This document shows positions 9,074-16,937 of a stretch of 64,000 nt of DNA, piece after piece. The notes under the pieces are model-generated. The model saw only the letters and a list, made by a program, of their open reading frames with translations, was not told where the DNA came from and searched no databases. The position numbers and the translations under genes are program-made. The DNA is from Parapedobacter deserti (lineage in GTDB: Bacteria; Bacteroidota; Bacteroidia; Sphingobacteriales; Sphingobacteriaceae): NCBI RefSeq assembly GCF_042646065.1, contig NZ_JBHRTA010000009.1, positions 62,001 to 126,000 of the forward strand, written 5' to 3'. Each line of letters starts with the position of its first letter. Position 1 is the first letter of the stretch.

Positions 9074-10822
9074 ATGATGAAACGACATTTTGCAATCTTA
9101 TATTCAACGTTTTTGGTGCTGGGGTTGTCCGGTTGTACCAATGACTTCCTGGAGCGGTACCCCTTGGCCAACGTCTCGTCGGAAACGTTCTTCACCACGG
9201 CTGACGAACTGCGGTTGTATACGAATTCTTTTTATTCGACCCTGCCGTCTTATACCGCGATCTATGGTGAGACCTTCGATAATGTGGTGCTAACCACGCT
9301 TAACGACGAAACTCGCGGATCGCGCGTGGTACCGGCGTCAGGAGGTGGATGGAGCTGGGGAGCGCTCCGCAACATCAATTTTTTTCTGGCCAATTCAGAT
9401 AAATGCCAAGACCGGGATGCCGTGAGGCGGTACAATGGCGTGGCCCGTTTTTTCCGGGCCTATTTTTACTTCGAGAAGGTCCGCCGGTTTGGAGACGTGC
9501 CGTGGTATGGTCAGGTTATCGGCACTGGCGACGAGGCGCTGCTGATGAAAGGTAGGGACTCCCGTGTGCTGGTCATCGATTCGGTACTTGCTGACCTGGA
9601 CTATGCCATCGAAAACCTCCCTACCACGAAAATGGCTGACCAGGTTTCGCGATGGACCGCGCTGGCCTTGAAATCAAGGGTGTGCTTGTTTGAGGGAACG
9701 TTTCGCAAGTATCACCCAAGCTTTGAATTGCCGGGCGCAGACATGCTGCTTGATGCCTGCATCGCGGCTTCCGAGAGGCTCATGGAAGAAAGTGGGTACG
9801 GTGTGTATCATTCTGGTGGCGAACGGTCATACAATGAGTTATTCACGTCTCAGACGCCGAAAACCGAGGAAATTATCCTGGCCATTCATTACAATGGCGA
9901 CCTGAACGTGTATCACAGCGCTAATTGGTATACCCTGGTAGCATCAGCGGGCCGGCCTGGCTTGGAGAAGCGATTGATTAACAGCTTTCTGATGCGGGAT
10001 GGTTCGAGGTTTACGGACCTGCCGGGATATGAACGTATGGACTTTTACGAAGAAACGCAGGACCGCGACCCCCGCTTAGCGCAGATCATCCGTACCCCCG
10101 GATACACCAGGCTGGGCGGATCGGCCGAGCTGGCGCCTAATTTTTCGGTTTCCATTACGGGGTACCAACCCATTAAATTTGTGACGGAGGCCGCGTATGA
10201 CGCCAACCTGCGGTCTACGAACCCGCTACCCGTATTCCGCTATGGGGAAGTGCTGCTTAATTATGCGGAGGCAAAAGCGGAGCGCGGCATCGTAACTCAG
10301 GATGATATCAACCGATCGATCAAATTGTTGCGCGACAGGGCCGGCATGCCAAATCTCGATCTCGCGGCGGCGAACAGCAACCCTGATCCTTATCTCGCCA
10401 GCCAATATGTCCATGTGACGGGCGAACATAAAGGGCTCATCCTCGAAATTCGCAGGGAACGACGCATTGAACTGGTGATGGAAGGGTTGCGCAGGGACGA
10501 CTTGATGCGATGGAAAGCAGGGCAACTGCTCGCAGCACCATTCAAAGGCATGTATTTCCCGGGTCCGGGGGAATACGATCTGGACCGATCGGGCAGCGTC
10601 GATTTGGTCATTTATACCGGGGAGCGGCCGTCCCAGCCCGCAGGGGCGGTATTCATGCAGCTCGGCTCGGAAATCGATCTGGAAAATGGTGTCGATGGCG
10701 GGCTGGTGTGGGTGCATAAAAACATCACGAAAAACTTCGATGAGAATAAGGACTACTTGTATCCACTGCCTACCGAAGACCTGCAATTGAATCCGAATCT
10801 TACACAAAATCCGAATTGGTAA
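9074..10822 (+). CDS. RagB/SusD family nutrient-uptake lipoprotein
   Basis: Surface lipoprotein that caps a SusC channel and binds the nutrient, 582 aa. The signal peptide ends in a lipobox (LGLSGC, Cys near residue 21). SusD hallmarks are present: FLERYPLANVSSETFF, the TPR-like helices around RYNGVARFFRAYFYFEKVRRFGDVPW (given here as a region near residues 120-145), and the late segment containing ILEIRRERRIELVMEGLRRD, which is highly conserved in the family. It begins 16 bases after the SusC stop, so the two are one transcription unit. The start ATG at 9074 is followed directly by a second ATG, and either could be used. Confidence 0.95.
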   Translation: MMKRHFAILYSTFLVLGLSGCTNDFLERYPLANVSSETFFTTADELRLYTNSFYSTLPSYTAIYGETFDNVVLTTLNDETRGSRVVPASGGGWSWGALRNINFFLANSDKCQDRDAVRRYNGVARFFRAYFYFEKVRRFGDVPWYGQVIGTGDEALLMKGRDSRVLVIDSVLADLDYAIENLPTTKMADQVSRWTALALKSRVCLFEGTFRKYHPSFELPGADMLLDACIAASERLMEESGYGVYHSGGERSYNELFTSQTPKTEEIILAIHYNGDLNVYHSANWYTLVASAGRPGLEKRLINSFLMRDGSRFTDLPGYERMDFYEETQDRDPRLAQIIRTPGYTRLGGSAELAPNFSVSITGYQPIKFVTEAAYDANLRSTNPLPVFRYGEVLLNYAEAKAERGIVTQDDINRSIKLLRDRAGMPNLDLAAANSNPDPYLASQYVHVTGEHKGLILEIRRERRIELVMEGLRRDDLMRWKAGQLLAAPFKGMYFPGPGEYDLDRSGSVDLVIYTGERPSQPAGAVFMQLGSEIDLENGVDGGLVWVHKNITKNFDENKDYLYPLPTEDLQLNPNLTQNPNW

Positions 10823-11712
10823 TGTGCCGTTACTTCTTTTGGGGGAGCTTGCTCCCCCTTTTTTTTCTTGGTCAAGCGTGTGTCGCGCCAAAAGTCCTTT
10901 CCACATCGAACGGTGACGCCTTGGCTGTCATGAGCTTCAACATCCGGATGAATTACCAGGATGATGGTCCGAACAATTGGGAGCATCGGATCGACTGGAT
11001 CGAAGACATGGTCAACCATTACAACCCCGGCATACTTGGAGCTCAGGAATGTTATTTTCCTCAGTTTCAGGACATGGAAAGCCGCTTGAATGAATACGAG
11101 GCGTTCGGACCCGTGGAGGGACGGCAAGGCGCAGAATCGGTGGCACTTTTCTACAAAAAAGACCGGTATATGCTGTTGGACTCTGGTACGTTCTGGCTGT
11201 CTGCCACCCCTGATAGACAGAGCTTGGGCTGGGATGCCAACCTGAGACGCACGGTAACCTGGGGAAGTTTCCGCGATCGCAACAGCGACAAGCCCTTGTT
11301 TGCTTTTGTCACGCATTTCGATCATAAGGGAAACACCGCCAGGCGGGAAAGTATCCGTTTGTTGAAAGCTAAAGTCCAGGAAATCGCCGGCACGAGCCCT
11401 GCTGTAATAATGGGCGATTTCAACTTGAGACCCGATAGTGAATATTATAGCCAGCTCACCACAGCGGCAGATGGCCTGCCCGCATTTTACGATGCGAAAA
11501 AAGCAGCAGCGCACTACTACGGCCCTCAGTGGACTGTAAATGCGCTTGGTGCCGTCCCCGCGGAAAAAAGAGCACATATCGATTACATCTTTACCAATAG
11601 CAAGATGAAGGTGCACGAATACATCAATATCGCGGAACAACGCGGTGATGTTTTCCTGTCGGATCATAATCCGCAGTATGCTGTCATCCAATTGTCACAT
11701 GAGAGCCCATGA
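10822..11712 (+). CDS. Exported endonuclease/exonuclease/phosphatase family lipoprotein
   Basis: Metal-dependent phosphodiesterase or phosphatase of the EEP (DNase I-like) fold, about 296 aa. The ATG overlaps the SusD stop codon (TAATG). The N-terminus is a lipoprotein signal (MCRYFFWGSLLPLFFLGQAC). Catalytic landmarks are MSFNIRMN, the metal-binding Glu in LGAQECYFP, GDFNLRPDS, and the terminal SDHNPQY Asp-His pair. In Bacteroidota such proteins often sit beside SusCD pairs and may remove phosphate or act on phosphodiesters; the true substrate is unknown. A strong terminator hairpin lies inside the signal-peptide codons (see that entry), so either expression is attenuated or translation starts later, for example at the ATG at 10930, which would leave no signal peptide. 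Confidence 0.85.
   Translation: MCRYFFWGSLLPLFFLGQACVAPKVLSTSNGDALAVMSFNIRMNYQDDGPNNWEHRIDWIEDMVNHYNPGILGAQECYFPQFQDMESRLNEYEAFGPVEGRQGAESVALFYKKDRYMLLDSGTFWLSATPDRQSLGWDANLRRTVTWGSFRDRNSDKPLFAFVTHFDHKGNTARRESIRLLKAKVQEIAGTSPAVIMGDFNLRPDSEYYSQLTTAADGLPAFYDAKKAAAHYYGPQWTVNALGAVPAEKRAHIDYIFTNSKMKVHEYINIAEQRGDVFLSDHNPQYAVIQLSHESP
10841..10866 (+). terminator. Intrinsic terminator inside the start of the EEP lipoprotein gene
   Basis: GGGGGAG (10841-10847) pairs perfectly with CTCCCCC (10852-10858) around a CTTG tetraloop, followed by eight T. This is a textbook Rho-independent terminator placed 19 bases after the SusD stop. The same bases encode residues 7-15 of the downstream lipoprotein signal peptide, so it can act as terminator or attenuator for the distal gene. 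Confidence 0.8.
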
Positions 11713-11759
11713 CGGCAGAATATGTCCAAATTTTACTACCATAGGCATACCGATAGTTG

Positions 11760-11767
11760 TATTTTTG
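11760..11767 (+). promoter_or_regulatory. -7 element TATTTTTG for the universal stress protein gene
   Basis: Exact TAnnTTTG match, 71 bases upstream of the ATG at 11839, predicting a leader of about 65 bases. The upstream TTTA-like -33 element is not at ideal spacing. Confidence 0.5.
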
Positions 11768-11838
11768 AAGGAAAGTCAAAACAACACGCTTGTTGTTCGG
11801 TTCGCTTAGAGTAAGATATTCATTTAAATTATTGTATA

Positions 11839-12684
11839 ATGGCTCAAACGATATTAGTGCCCACTGATTTTTCGAATAACGCTACCGCTGCCACACGGTA
11901 CGCAATCTGGCTGGCAAGGAAACTGAGACACAATGTTCATATCCTGCATGCGTACCTGCCGTTTACTTCGGCGTTCCAAAGTCCAAATGCCAACGAAACG
12001 GAGGAACAGCGGGCTCGGCTAGGCGCTGAAAAAAGCATGGCCACTTTTTTAGCCGGTTTTGAAGATATGAACGGTGTGCAGATAAGCCACAGCCTCGTTA
12101 AAAATACACTTGTTGCAGCGGTGGAGGAATATGTGGAGCGCAACCCAACGGCTATCCTCATCATGGGTACCCATGGCGCATCCGGCACACGACGGGACAT
12201 TCTGGGAAGCAACACCTACGATGTGTCCAAATCGGTGTCTGTGCCTTTATTGGTTGTTCCGGATCAACCCGTGAGATTCGATATCGGGCACGTCGCATTT
12301 TTTACCGACTACCATAAAGATGACGTGCAAAGCCTGAATGATATCAAAGCGGTTTTTGGAGACGCCCTTGAAAAGTGCACGCTGGTACATGTTGTCGGGG
12401 AAGGGGTAGTGCCAACGGAAGCAGATACGCAAAAGCTGGAGGACTGGAAATCAAGCCTTGCGCAGCAAACCGGTTTTGAAAGGCTGGACGCACAACTTAT
12501 ACAGGGGAAAGAAAACGTTGAGGTGGTCGAAGAGACCGTAGATCGGCTGCAAGCCGACCTGACGTTGCTAACGCTGGTAGGTGGGCGGAACTTTCTTGAA
12601 AATCTGCTGCATAAAAGTATGGCGAAAACGATCATTATCAGCCCGAAGACACCAGTATTTCTGTCGGCAAAGAAAATGGACTAA
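11839..12684 (+). CDS. Universal stress protein, tandem UspA domains
   Basis: Cytoplasmic universal stress protein with two UspA-fold domains (about 1-142 and 146-281), 281 aa. The N-terminal domain begins ILVPTDFSNNATAATRYAIW. It keeps the ATP-binding pattern G-2x-G-9x-G-[ST] in GTHGASGTRRDILGSN. The second domain lacks a clear copy of that motif and ends with the usual beta-strand (TIIISPKTPVFLSAKK). It is probably a single-gene unit with its own promoter, and the next gene is convergent. The specific stress is not deducible. Confidence 0.92.
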   Translation: MAQTILVPTDFSNNATAATRYAIWLARKLRHNVHILHAYLPFTSAFQSPNANETEEQRARLGAEKSMATFLAGFEDMNGVQISHSLVKNTLVAAVEEYVERNPTAILIMGTHGASGTRRDILGSNTYDVSKSVSVPLLVVPDQPVRFDIGHVAFFTDYHKDDVQSLNDIKAVFGDALEKCTLVHVVGEGVVPTEADTQKLEDWKSSLAQQTGFERLDAQLIQGKENVEVVEETVDRLQADLTLLTLVGGRNFLENLLHKSMAKTIIISPKTPVFLSAKKMD

Positions 12685-12709
12685 ACGGAACACAGTTTTT
12701 TGTTCGCAG

Positions 12710-13510
12710 CTAATAATAGGACGAATTGAGGTTGCCGTTGCTTTTCTCCGCCTGCTCAATGATGCTGAAGTCCGTCAAAATCAGCGGGCGCCCTTTTTTT
12801 ACACAGACATCTTGCTCGAAATGAACGGATGGTTTGCCGTCTGCCGTCAAGATGGTCCATTGATCGGCTGCCGTATAGACGCTGGCTGTGCCTAAATTGA
12901 TCATCGGCTCGATGGCAATGACCAGGTTTTCGTTGAGCTTTTTGCCTTGGCCCTGTCTGCCGTAATTGGGAATATCGGGCGGGGTCTCGTGCAGGTCCTT
13001 TCCCAACCCGTGGCCCACCAGCTCCCGGACCACGCCGAAGCCGTGCTGCTCTACGTGGGATTGGATGGCATATCCGATATCGCCGATCCGGTTGCCATGT
13101 ATGGCCTTTTCGATGCCTTTGGCAAGCGACTCTTTTGTGGCTTTCACGAGGCGGAGAATTTCTTCCGATACCTCGCCAATGACAAACGTATAAGCCTGAT
13201 CGCCATGGTATCCGTTTTTGTAAGCGCCAACATCAATGGAAACGATGTCTCCTTCTTTCAGTGGTGTTTCATTGGGAAAGCCGTGGACTACCGCATCATT
13301 GACGGATGTACAGATGTGGTGGGGAAAGCCGCCAAAATTGTAAAATGAAGGTGAGGCTTGATGATCGCGGATGAAGGTATTGGCATGTTCGTCCAGCTCA
13401 AGCGTGGTAATACCGGGTTTGATGATAGCGGCGAGCGAAGCGAGGGTCTGGCTCACAAGCATGGCGCTCTCTCCGATCAGTGCGACTTCTTCTTCGGTTT
13501 TGTAAAGCAT
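12710..13510 (-). CDS. map: Type I methionine aminopeptidase
   Basis: Cytosolic dinuclear metalloprotease that removes the initiator Met from new proteins, 266 aa. The pita-bread fold ligands can all be placed: the two Asp in VSIDVGAYKNGYHGDQAYTF, the His in GHGLGKDLHE, the Glu in VIAIEPM and the Glu in VHFEQDV. A conserved His lies in HHICTSVNDAVVHGFP. There is no N-terminal zinc-finger extension. It starts 3 bases after the nhaA stop, so the two genes are probably co-transcribed from the nhaA promoter. Confidence 0.96.
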   Translation of the reverse strand: MLYKTEEEVALIGESAMLVSQTLASLAAIIKPGITTLELDEHANTFIRDHQASPSFYNFGGFPHHICTSVNDAVVHGFPNETPLKEGDIVSIDVGAYKNGYHGDQAYTFVIGEVSEEILRLVKATKESLAKGIEKAIHGNRIGDIGYAIQSHVEQHGFGVVRELVGHGLGKDLHETPPDIPNYGRQGQGKKLNENLVIAIEPMINLGTASVYTAADQWTILTADGKPSVHFEQDVCVKKGRPLILTDFSIIEQAEKSNGNLNSSYY

Positions 13511-13513
13511 GGA

Positions 13514-14680
13514 TTATTGGCTTTTCGTGATGGTCTTCGAGTTATTCAACAACAGGTACCCAATAGTTCCGGAAAGGAATGATGCCACCAAGATGGAGAA
13601 TTTGGCTTCAGCCACCAAGAGGCTGTCATCAAAGGACAGCAAGGCGATAAAGATCGCCATGGTGAACCCAACGCCTGCCAAAGAGCCGACGCCAACGACA
13701 TGCTTCCAGGTTGCTCCGGCAGGAAGCTGTGCGATGTTAAGTTTGATGGCCAGTTTGGACATCAGGTATACGCCCGCAGGTTTTCCAAGGCAAAGCCCGA
13801 CTATGATGCCAATACCCAACGGGGAGACCAAGCCCTCAAGCATAGCGCGTTCGAAGCGGATGTTAGTGTTTGCCAGCGCAAATATGGGAACAATCAGGAA
13901 ATTGACTGGGATGACCAGTGCGTGCTCCAACGTTAGTAAAGGCGATTCGGCCTCATTTTTTGCCTTCATGGGAATAGCCATGGCCGTGAGTACACCGGCA
14001 ATCGTGGCGTGTATGCCTGAATGGTGGACGAAATACCAGATGAACAACCCCGGTACCAGGTAAAAGGCAAGGGGTCGTATACCCAACTTGTTGAAGAGAA
14101 GCAATAGCACCATAATCCCTGCTGCATATCCAAGGTAAATCAGGTGCAACTCATCAGAATAGAACACCGCGATAACCAGGATGGCGATCAGGTCGTCTAC
14201 GATTGCGAGCGCAGCCAGAAACACCTTTAACGAAAGGGGTACTTTGTTACCCAGCATGGCAAGGATAGCAAGGGCAAACGCAATATCGGTTGCCATAGGG
14301 ATGCCCCACCCACTCGCGGTAGGTGTACCCCCATTCGTTAAGAGGTATATACCGGCGGGAATCACCGCCCCGCCAATCGCGCTGAGAATGGGCAAAGCCG
14401 CTTTGCGGGGTGTAGACAAGCCGCCGTTTATCACTTCCCTTTTTATCTCCAAGCCGACCAGCAGAAAGAATATCGCCATGAGGCCGTCATTTATCCAGAG
14501 CGCGACGGAATACCTTAAGTGTATCGATGATGTTTCATAACCTAATGGAAAATTCAAAAGCCGCTCAAACGCCGGACCCAGCGGGGAATTCGCCAAACAA
14601 AGCGAGATGATTACACATAGGAAAAGGACAATACCGCCACTCGTGGCCGACCCGAAAAATTGATTGAAGATATTTCTCAT
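13514..14680 (-). CDS. nhaA: Na+/H+ antiporter NhaA
   Basis: Inner-membrane antiporter that exports Na+ in exchange for protons. I choose the ATG at 14678-14680 (MRNIFNQFFGSATSGGIVLF), which gives 388 aa, the standard NhaA length. Longer in-frame starts (14749, 14800) would overlap the divergent araC gene and the likely promoter. The transport-site Asp pair is present in IVDDLIAILVIAVFYSDE. About twelve hydrophobic segments can be counted, including GSLAGVGFTMAIFIALLSF near the end. A near-match -7 element (TTACTTTG, 14731-14738) lies about 50 bases upstream of the chosen start. Confidence 0.94.
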   Translation of the reverse strand: MRNIFNQFFGSATSGGIVLFLCVIISLCLANSPLGPAFERLLNFPLGYETSSIHLRYSVALWINDGLMAIFFLLVGLEIKREVINGGLSTPRKAALPILSAIGGAVIPAGIYLLTNGGTPTASGWGIPMATDIAFALAILAMLGNKVPLSLKVFLAALAIVDDLIAILVIAVFYSDELHLIYLGYAAGIMVLLLLFNKLGIRPLAFYLVPGLFIWYFVHHSGIHATIAGVLTAMAIPMKAKNEAESPLLTLEHALVIPVNFLIVPIFALANTNIRFERAMLEGLVSPLGIGIIVGLCLGKPAGVYLMSKLAIKLNIAQLPAGATWKHVVGVGSLAGVGFTMAIFIALLSFDDSLLVAEAKFSILVASFLSGTIGYLLLNNSKTITKSQ

Positions 14681-14779
14681 GACGCTATTCAGCAAATTGT
14701 GCACAAAGATACCGTGGTCCGGCCGCGGAGCAAAGTAAAAATTGGACATTTGAGCGGGTCGTTTATGGTCCAGGATTTG

Positions 14780-14787
14780 TATATTTG
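14780..14787 (+). promoter_or_regulatory. -7 element TATATTTG directly before the araC-type gene
   Basis: Exact TAnnTTTG match ending 6 bases before the ATG at 14794. Transcription should begin at or within a few bases of the start codon, giving a leaderless or nearly leaderless mRNA. Confidence 0.6.
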
Positions 14788-14793
14788 CTTGGT

Positions 14794-15636
14794 ATGCCAA
14801 TAAAGCTCTTAAAAAAAATCAAAGTAAACCCGTTTTCTGTCCGCCCGTTCAAGGGTGAAAGAGCGCCGTCCCATCGCAGCTTTTTTGCAAAGAATGTGCT
14901 TGGAGCTTATATTTTTTCCGGCAGTGATTTGAAATCCAACCAACCGCTTTTCAACGACGGGTTTCCGACATTGATTGTTATGCCCCGGGCTTCGGACGTG
15001 GTGCATCTCCGGAAAAAGGAGGAAACGATAACATTGAGTCCGGTATGGATCTGCTGTGGTGTCATTCAGGATACCCATTGGGAAATGCCGGAAGGACTGG
15101 AGTATATCTTGGTCTTTCGATTTAAGCCGTCAGCGTTTTATTCGCTTTTTGGAGTCGACCCGGCAGTATTCCAGTCGACACCGGTACAAAGCCTCAAGGA
15201 TATCGTTGATATCCGCTGGGCATCAGTGATTGACGAAATGTATCGGAAAGAAACGGCTTTAGATAGAGTCGCATACCTGAATGATGTGTTTGCAGCCTAT
15301 CAGACCGATGAATATCTGCCCTATTTCCTACAGGTAGCCATTGATCACATTGAAGACCAAAAGGGCAACACGACCGTTTCCGAACTCCTTGCCCGGCTAG
15401 GGGGAAAGGTAAATCATAAATGGTTGCACCGGAATTTTGTCAAATACCTGGGGATATCCCCAAAACGATACATTTCGCTCCAACGCTTTATCTATGCCTA
15501 TGGGCATTTCGATGCGGATAACTCGCCCGATTTGTTTGACGTCGCGTTGAAAGCCGGTTATTATGATTACAACCATTTCCTAAAAGAGTTTAAGCAGTAC
15601 CTTGGTGTGGCACCGTCGAGATACTCCTGGGGCTAA
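14794..15636 (+). CDS. AraC-family transcriptional regulator
   Basis: DNA-binding regulator of about 280 aa. The C-terminal 100 residues form the AraC double helix-turn-helix (VSELLARLGGKVNHKWLHRN, then SPDLFDVALKAGYYDYNHFLKEFKQYLGVAPSRY). The N-terminal 160 residues resemble the DUF6597-type sensor domain (FPTLIVMPRAS, WEMPEGLEYILVFRFKPSAF). It is divergent from nhaA-map and could regulate that pair, but the sequence does not show it. I use the ATG at 14794; a TTG nine bases earlier overlaps the -7 element. Confidence 0.9.
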   Translation: MPIKLLKKIKVNPFSVRPFKGERAPSHRSFFAKNVLGAYIFSGSDLKSNQPLFNDGFPTLIVMPRASDVVHLRKKEETITLSPVWICCGVIQDTHWEMPEGLEYILVFRFKPSAFYSLFGVDPAVFQSTPVQSLKDIVDIRWASVIDEMYRKETALDRVAYLNDVFAAYQTDEYLPYFLQVAIDHIEDQKGNTTVSELLARLGGKVNHKWLHRNFVKYLGISPKRYISLQRFIYAYGHFDADNSPDLFDVALKAGYYDYNHFLKEFKQYLGVAPSRYSWG

Positions 15637-15672
15637 TCGCCGAGGCGATTCGGACTCGTTTTTTCGCAAGGG

Positions 15673-16920
15673 CTAGGGCGCTTTCACCAATTCCAACAGG
15701 GCTATCTCCGGCGGCATACCCAGCCGGCCGAGATAACCCAGGAAACCGAAACCACGGTTGACGTATAGATGCTGATGTCCGCGCTGGTAAAGTCCAGCCC
15801 ATTGCTTGTAAAAGTACTGCACCGGACTCCACTTGAGCCATGAGGATTCGATGCCGAATTGCATGCCATGTGTATGCCCACTAAGTGTTAGCACGATCTG
15901 CGGATACGTGTCCACGACTTCAGCTTCCCAATGAGAAGGGTCGTGACTCAGGAGGATAGCGGGATAGTCGGCGAGCGTTTTGGAAACGGCTTTGGCGAGA
16001 TCACCGTACCTGGAAAAGTTTGCACGGCCGCTCCAGTTTTCCACACCTATGATAGTGAGTCTATCTCCGCCTTTTTGGATGGTAACCGATTCGTTCAGCA
16101 GCGGCTGCCATCCCGCCATGCGTTGGTAGTGAAGCAGCCGGTGGAGATTTTCCTGCTTAGCGCCACGAGATGGCCAGCGGATATAATCGCCATAGTCGTG
16201 ATTGCCCAACACCGAATAAACCCCCAGCGGCGCACGGAGCCTGGCAAAGATATCCAGGTAAGGCTCAAACTCGTCCGCCCGGTTGTTGACAAGATCGCCC
16301 GAAAATAAGACGAGGTCGGGATTGAGGGCCACGGCTAGTCCAACGCCCTTGGCGACAGCCTGCGGATTGTCGAAACTTCCAGCGTGAATGTCGGAAAGAT
16401 GCACAATCCGCAAGCCATGGAACGCATGCGGGAGATCCTTGATGGGGATCTGTGTTGTACGTATCCGGTAACGGTAGCGCTGGGACACGCCATACAATAA
16501 TCCGAGGGTGAGCAAACTCCCGGAAAACATAGCCAGCTGGGCGGTGATCGGGCTGCGTGAGATTGTCGCCATGCCATCGGAAGGGGGAGCGGTGCCAGCG
16601 GCTTGTACCGCGACCAGCACTGCCCCGATGCCAAGGAGCAAATCGCCAGCCAGCATGACTGCAGCCATCAATATTTGCCCCAGGAGTACCGCAATCAGGG
16701 CATGCACCGTATGTTTAACGATGGGGTTGGGCCAGCCTGCAGCGGACCAGCGGCTGAACATAAAGGGGCTCGCCAATGCGCCTGCGCTGACCAGTGCATA
16801 GGCGACCATTAGCACCTGCCGGGTAGGCTCATCTACATTACGCAATCCAGTGTAAACGGCCGTAACGGCATAATAACCCGTAGCAGCGAGGAATAGCAGA
16901 AAGAAGATCAATGTCCGCAT
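15673..16920 (-). CDS. Membrane-anchored calcineurin-like metallophosphoesterase
   Basis: Dinuclear metallophosphoesterase of about 415 aa with an N-terminal membrane region (roughly four transmembrane helices within residues 1-165) and a catalytic domain that probably faces the periplasm. All metal-site motifs are present: VHLSDIHAGS, LFSGDLVNN, VLGNHDYGD, LLSHDPSHW and LSGHTHGMQFG. This matches the YkuE/YaeI-like group, some members of which act on lipid-linked pyrophosphates such as UDP-diacylglucosamine; the substrate here is not known. I place the start at the ATG 16918-16920 (MRTLIFFLLFLAATGYY) because it opens with a membrane helix and lies 17 bases after the GH76 stop. It is the second gene of that operon. 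Confidence 0.87.
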   Translation of the reverse strand: MRTLIFFLLFLAATGYYAVTAVYTGLRNVDEPTRQVLMVAYALVSAGALASPFMFSRWSAAGWPNPIVKHTVHALIAVLLGQILMAAVMLAGDLLLGIGAVLVAVQAAGTAPPSDGMATISRSPITAQLAMFSGSLLTLGLLYGVSQRYRYRIRTTQIPIKDLPHAFHGLRIVHLSDIHAGSFDNPQAVAKGVGLAVALNPDLVLFSGDLVNNRADEFEPYLDIFARLRAPLGVYSVLGNHDYGDYIRWPSRGAKQENLHRLLHYQRMAGWQPLLNESVTIQKGGDRLTIIGVENWSGRANFSRYGDLAKAVSKTLADYPAILLSHDPSHWEAEVVDTYPQIVLTLSGHTHGMQFGIESSWLKWSPVQYFYKQWAGLYQRGHQHLYVNRGFGFLGYLGRLGMPPEIALLELVKAP

Positions 16921-16937
16921 GCAGGTAGTCCCTTCGC

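Noticed and set aside
10753..11691. 312-codon minus-strand frame antisense to the exported phosphodiesterase
   Set aside because: The plus-strand gene has clear EEP motifs and a lipoprotein signal; the antisense frame has none.
13514..14800. Longer NhaA start at 14800
   Set aside because: The extra 40 residues would overlap the divergent araC gene and the likely nhaA promoter; the ATG at 14680 gives the standard 388-residue protein.
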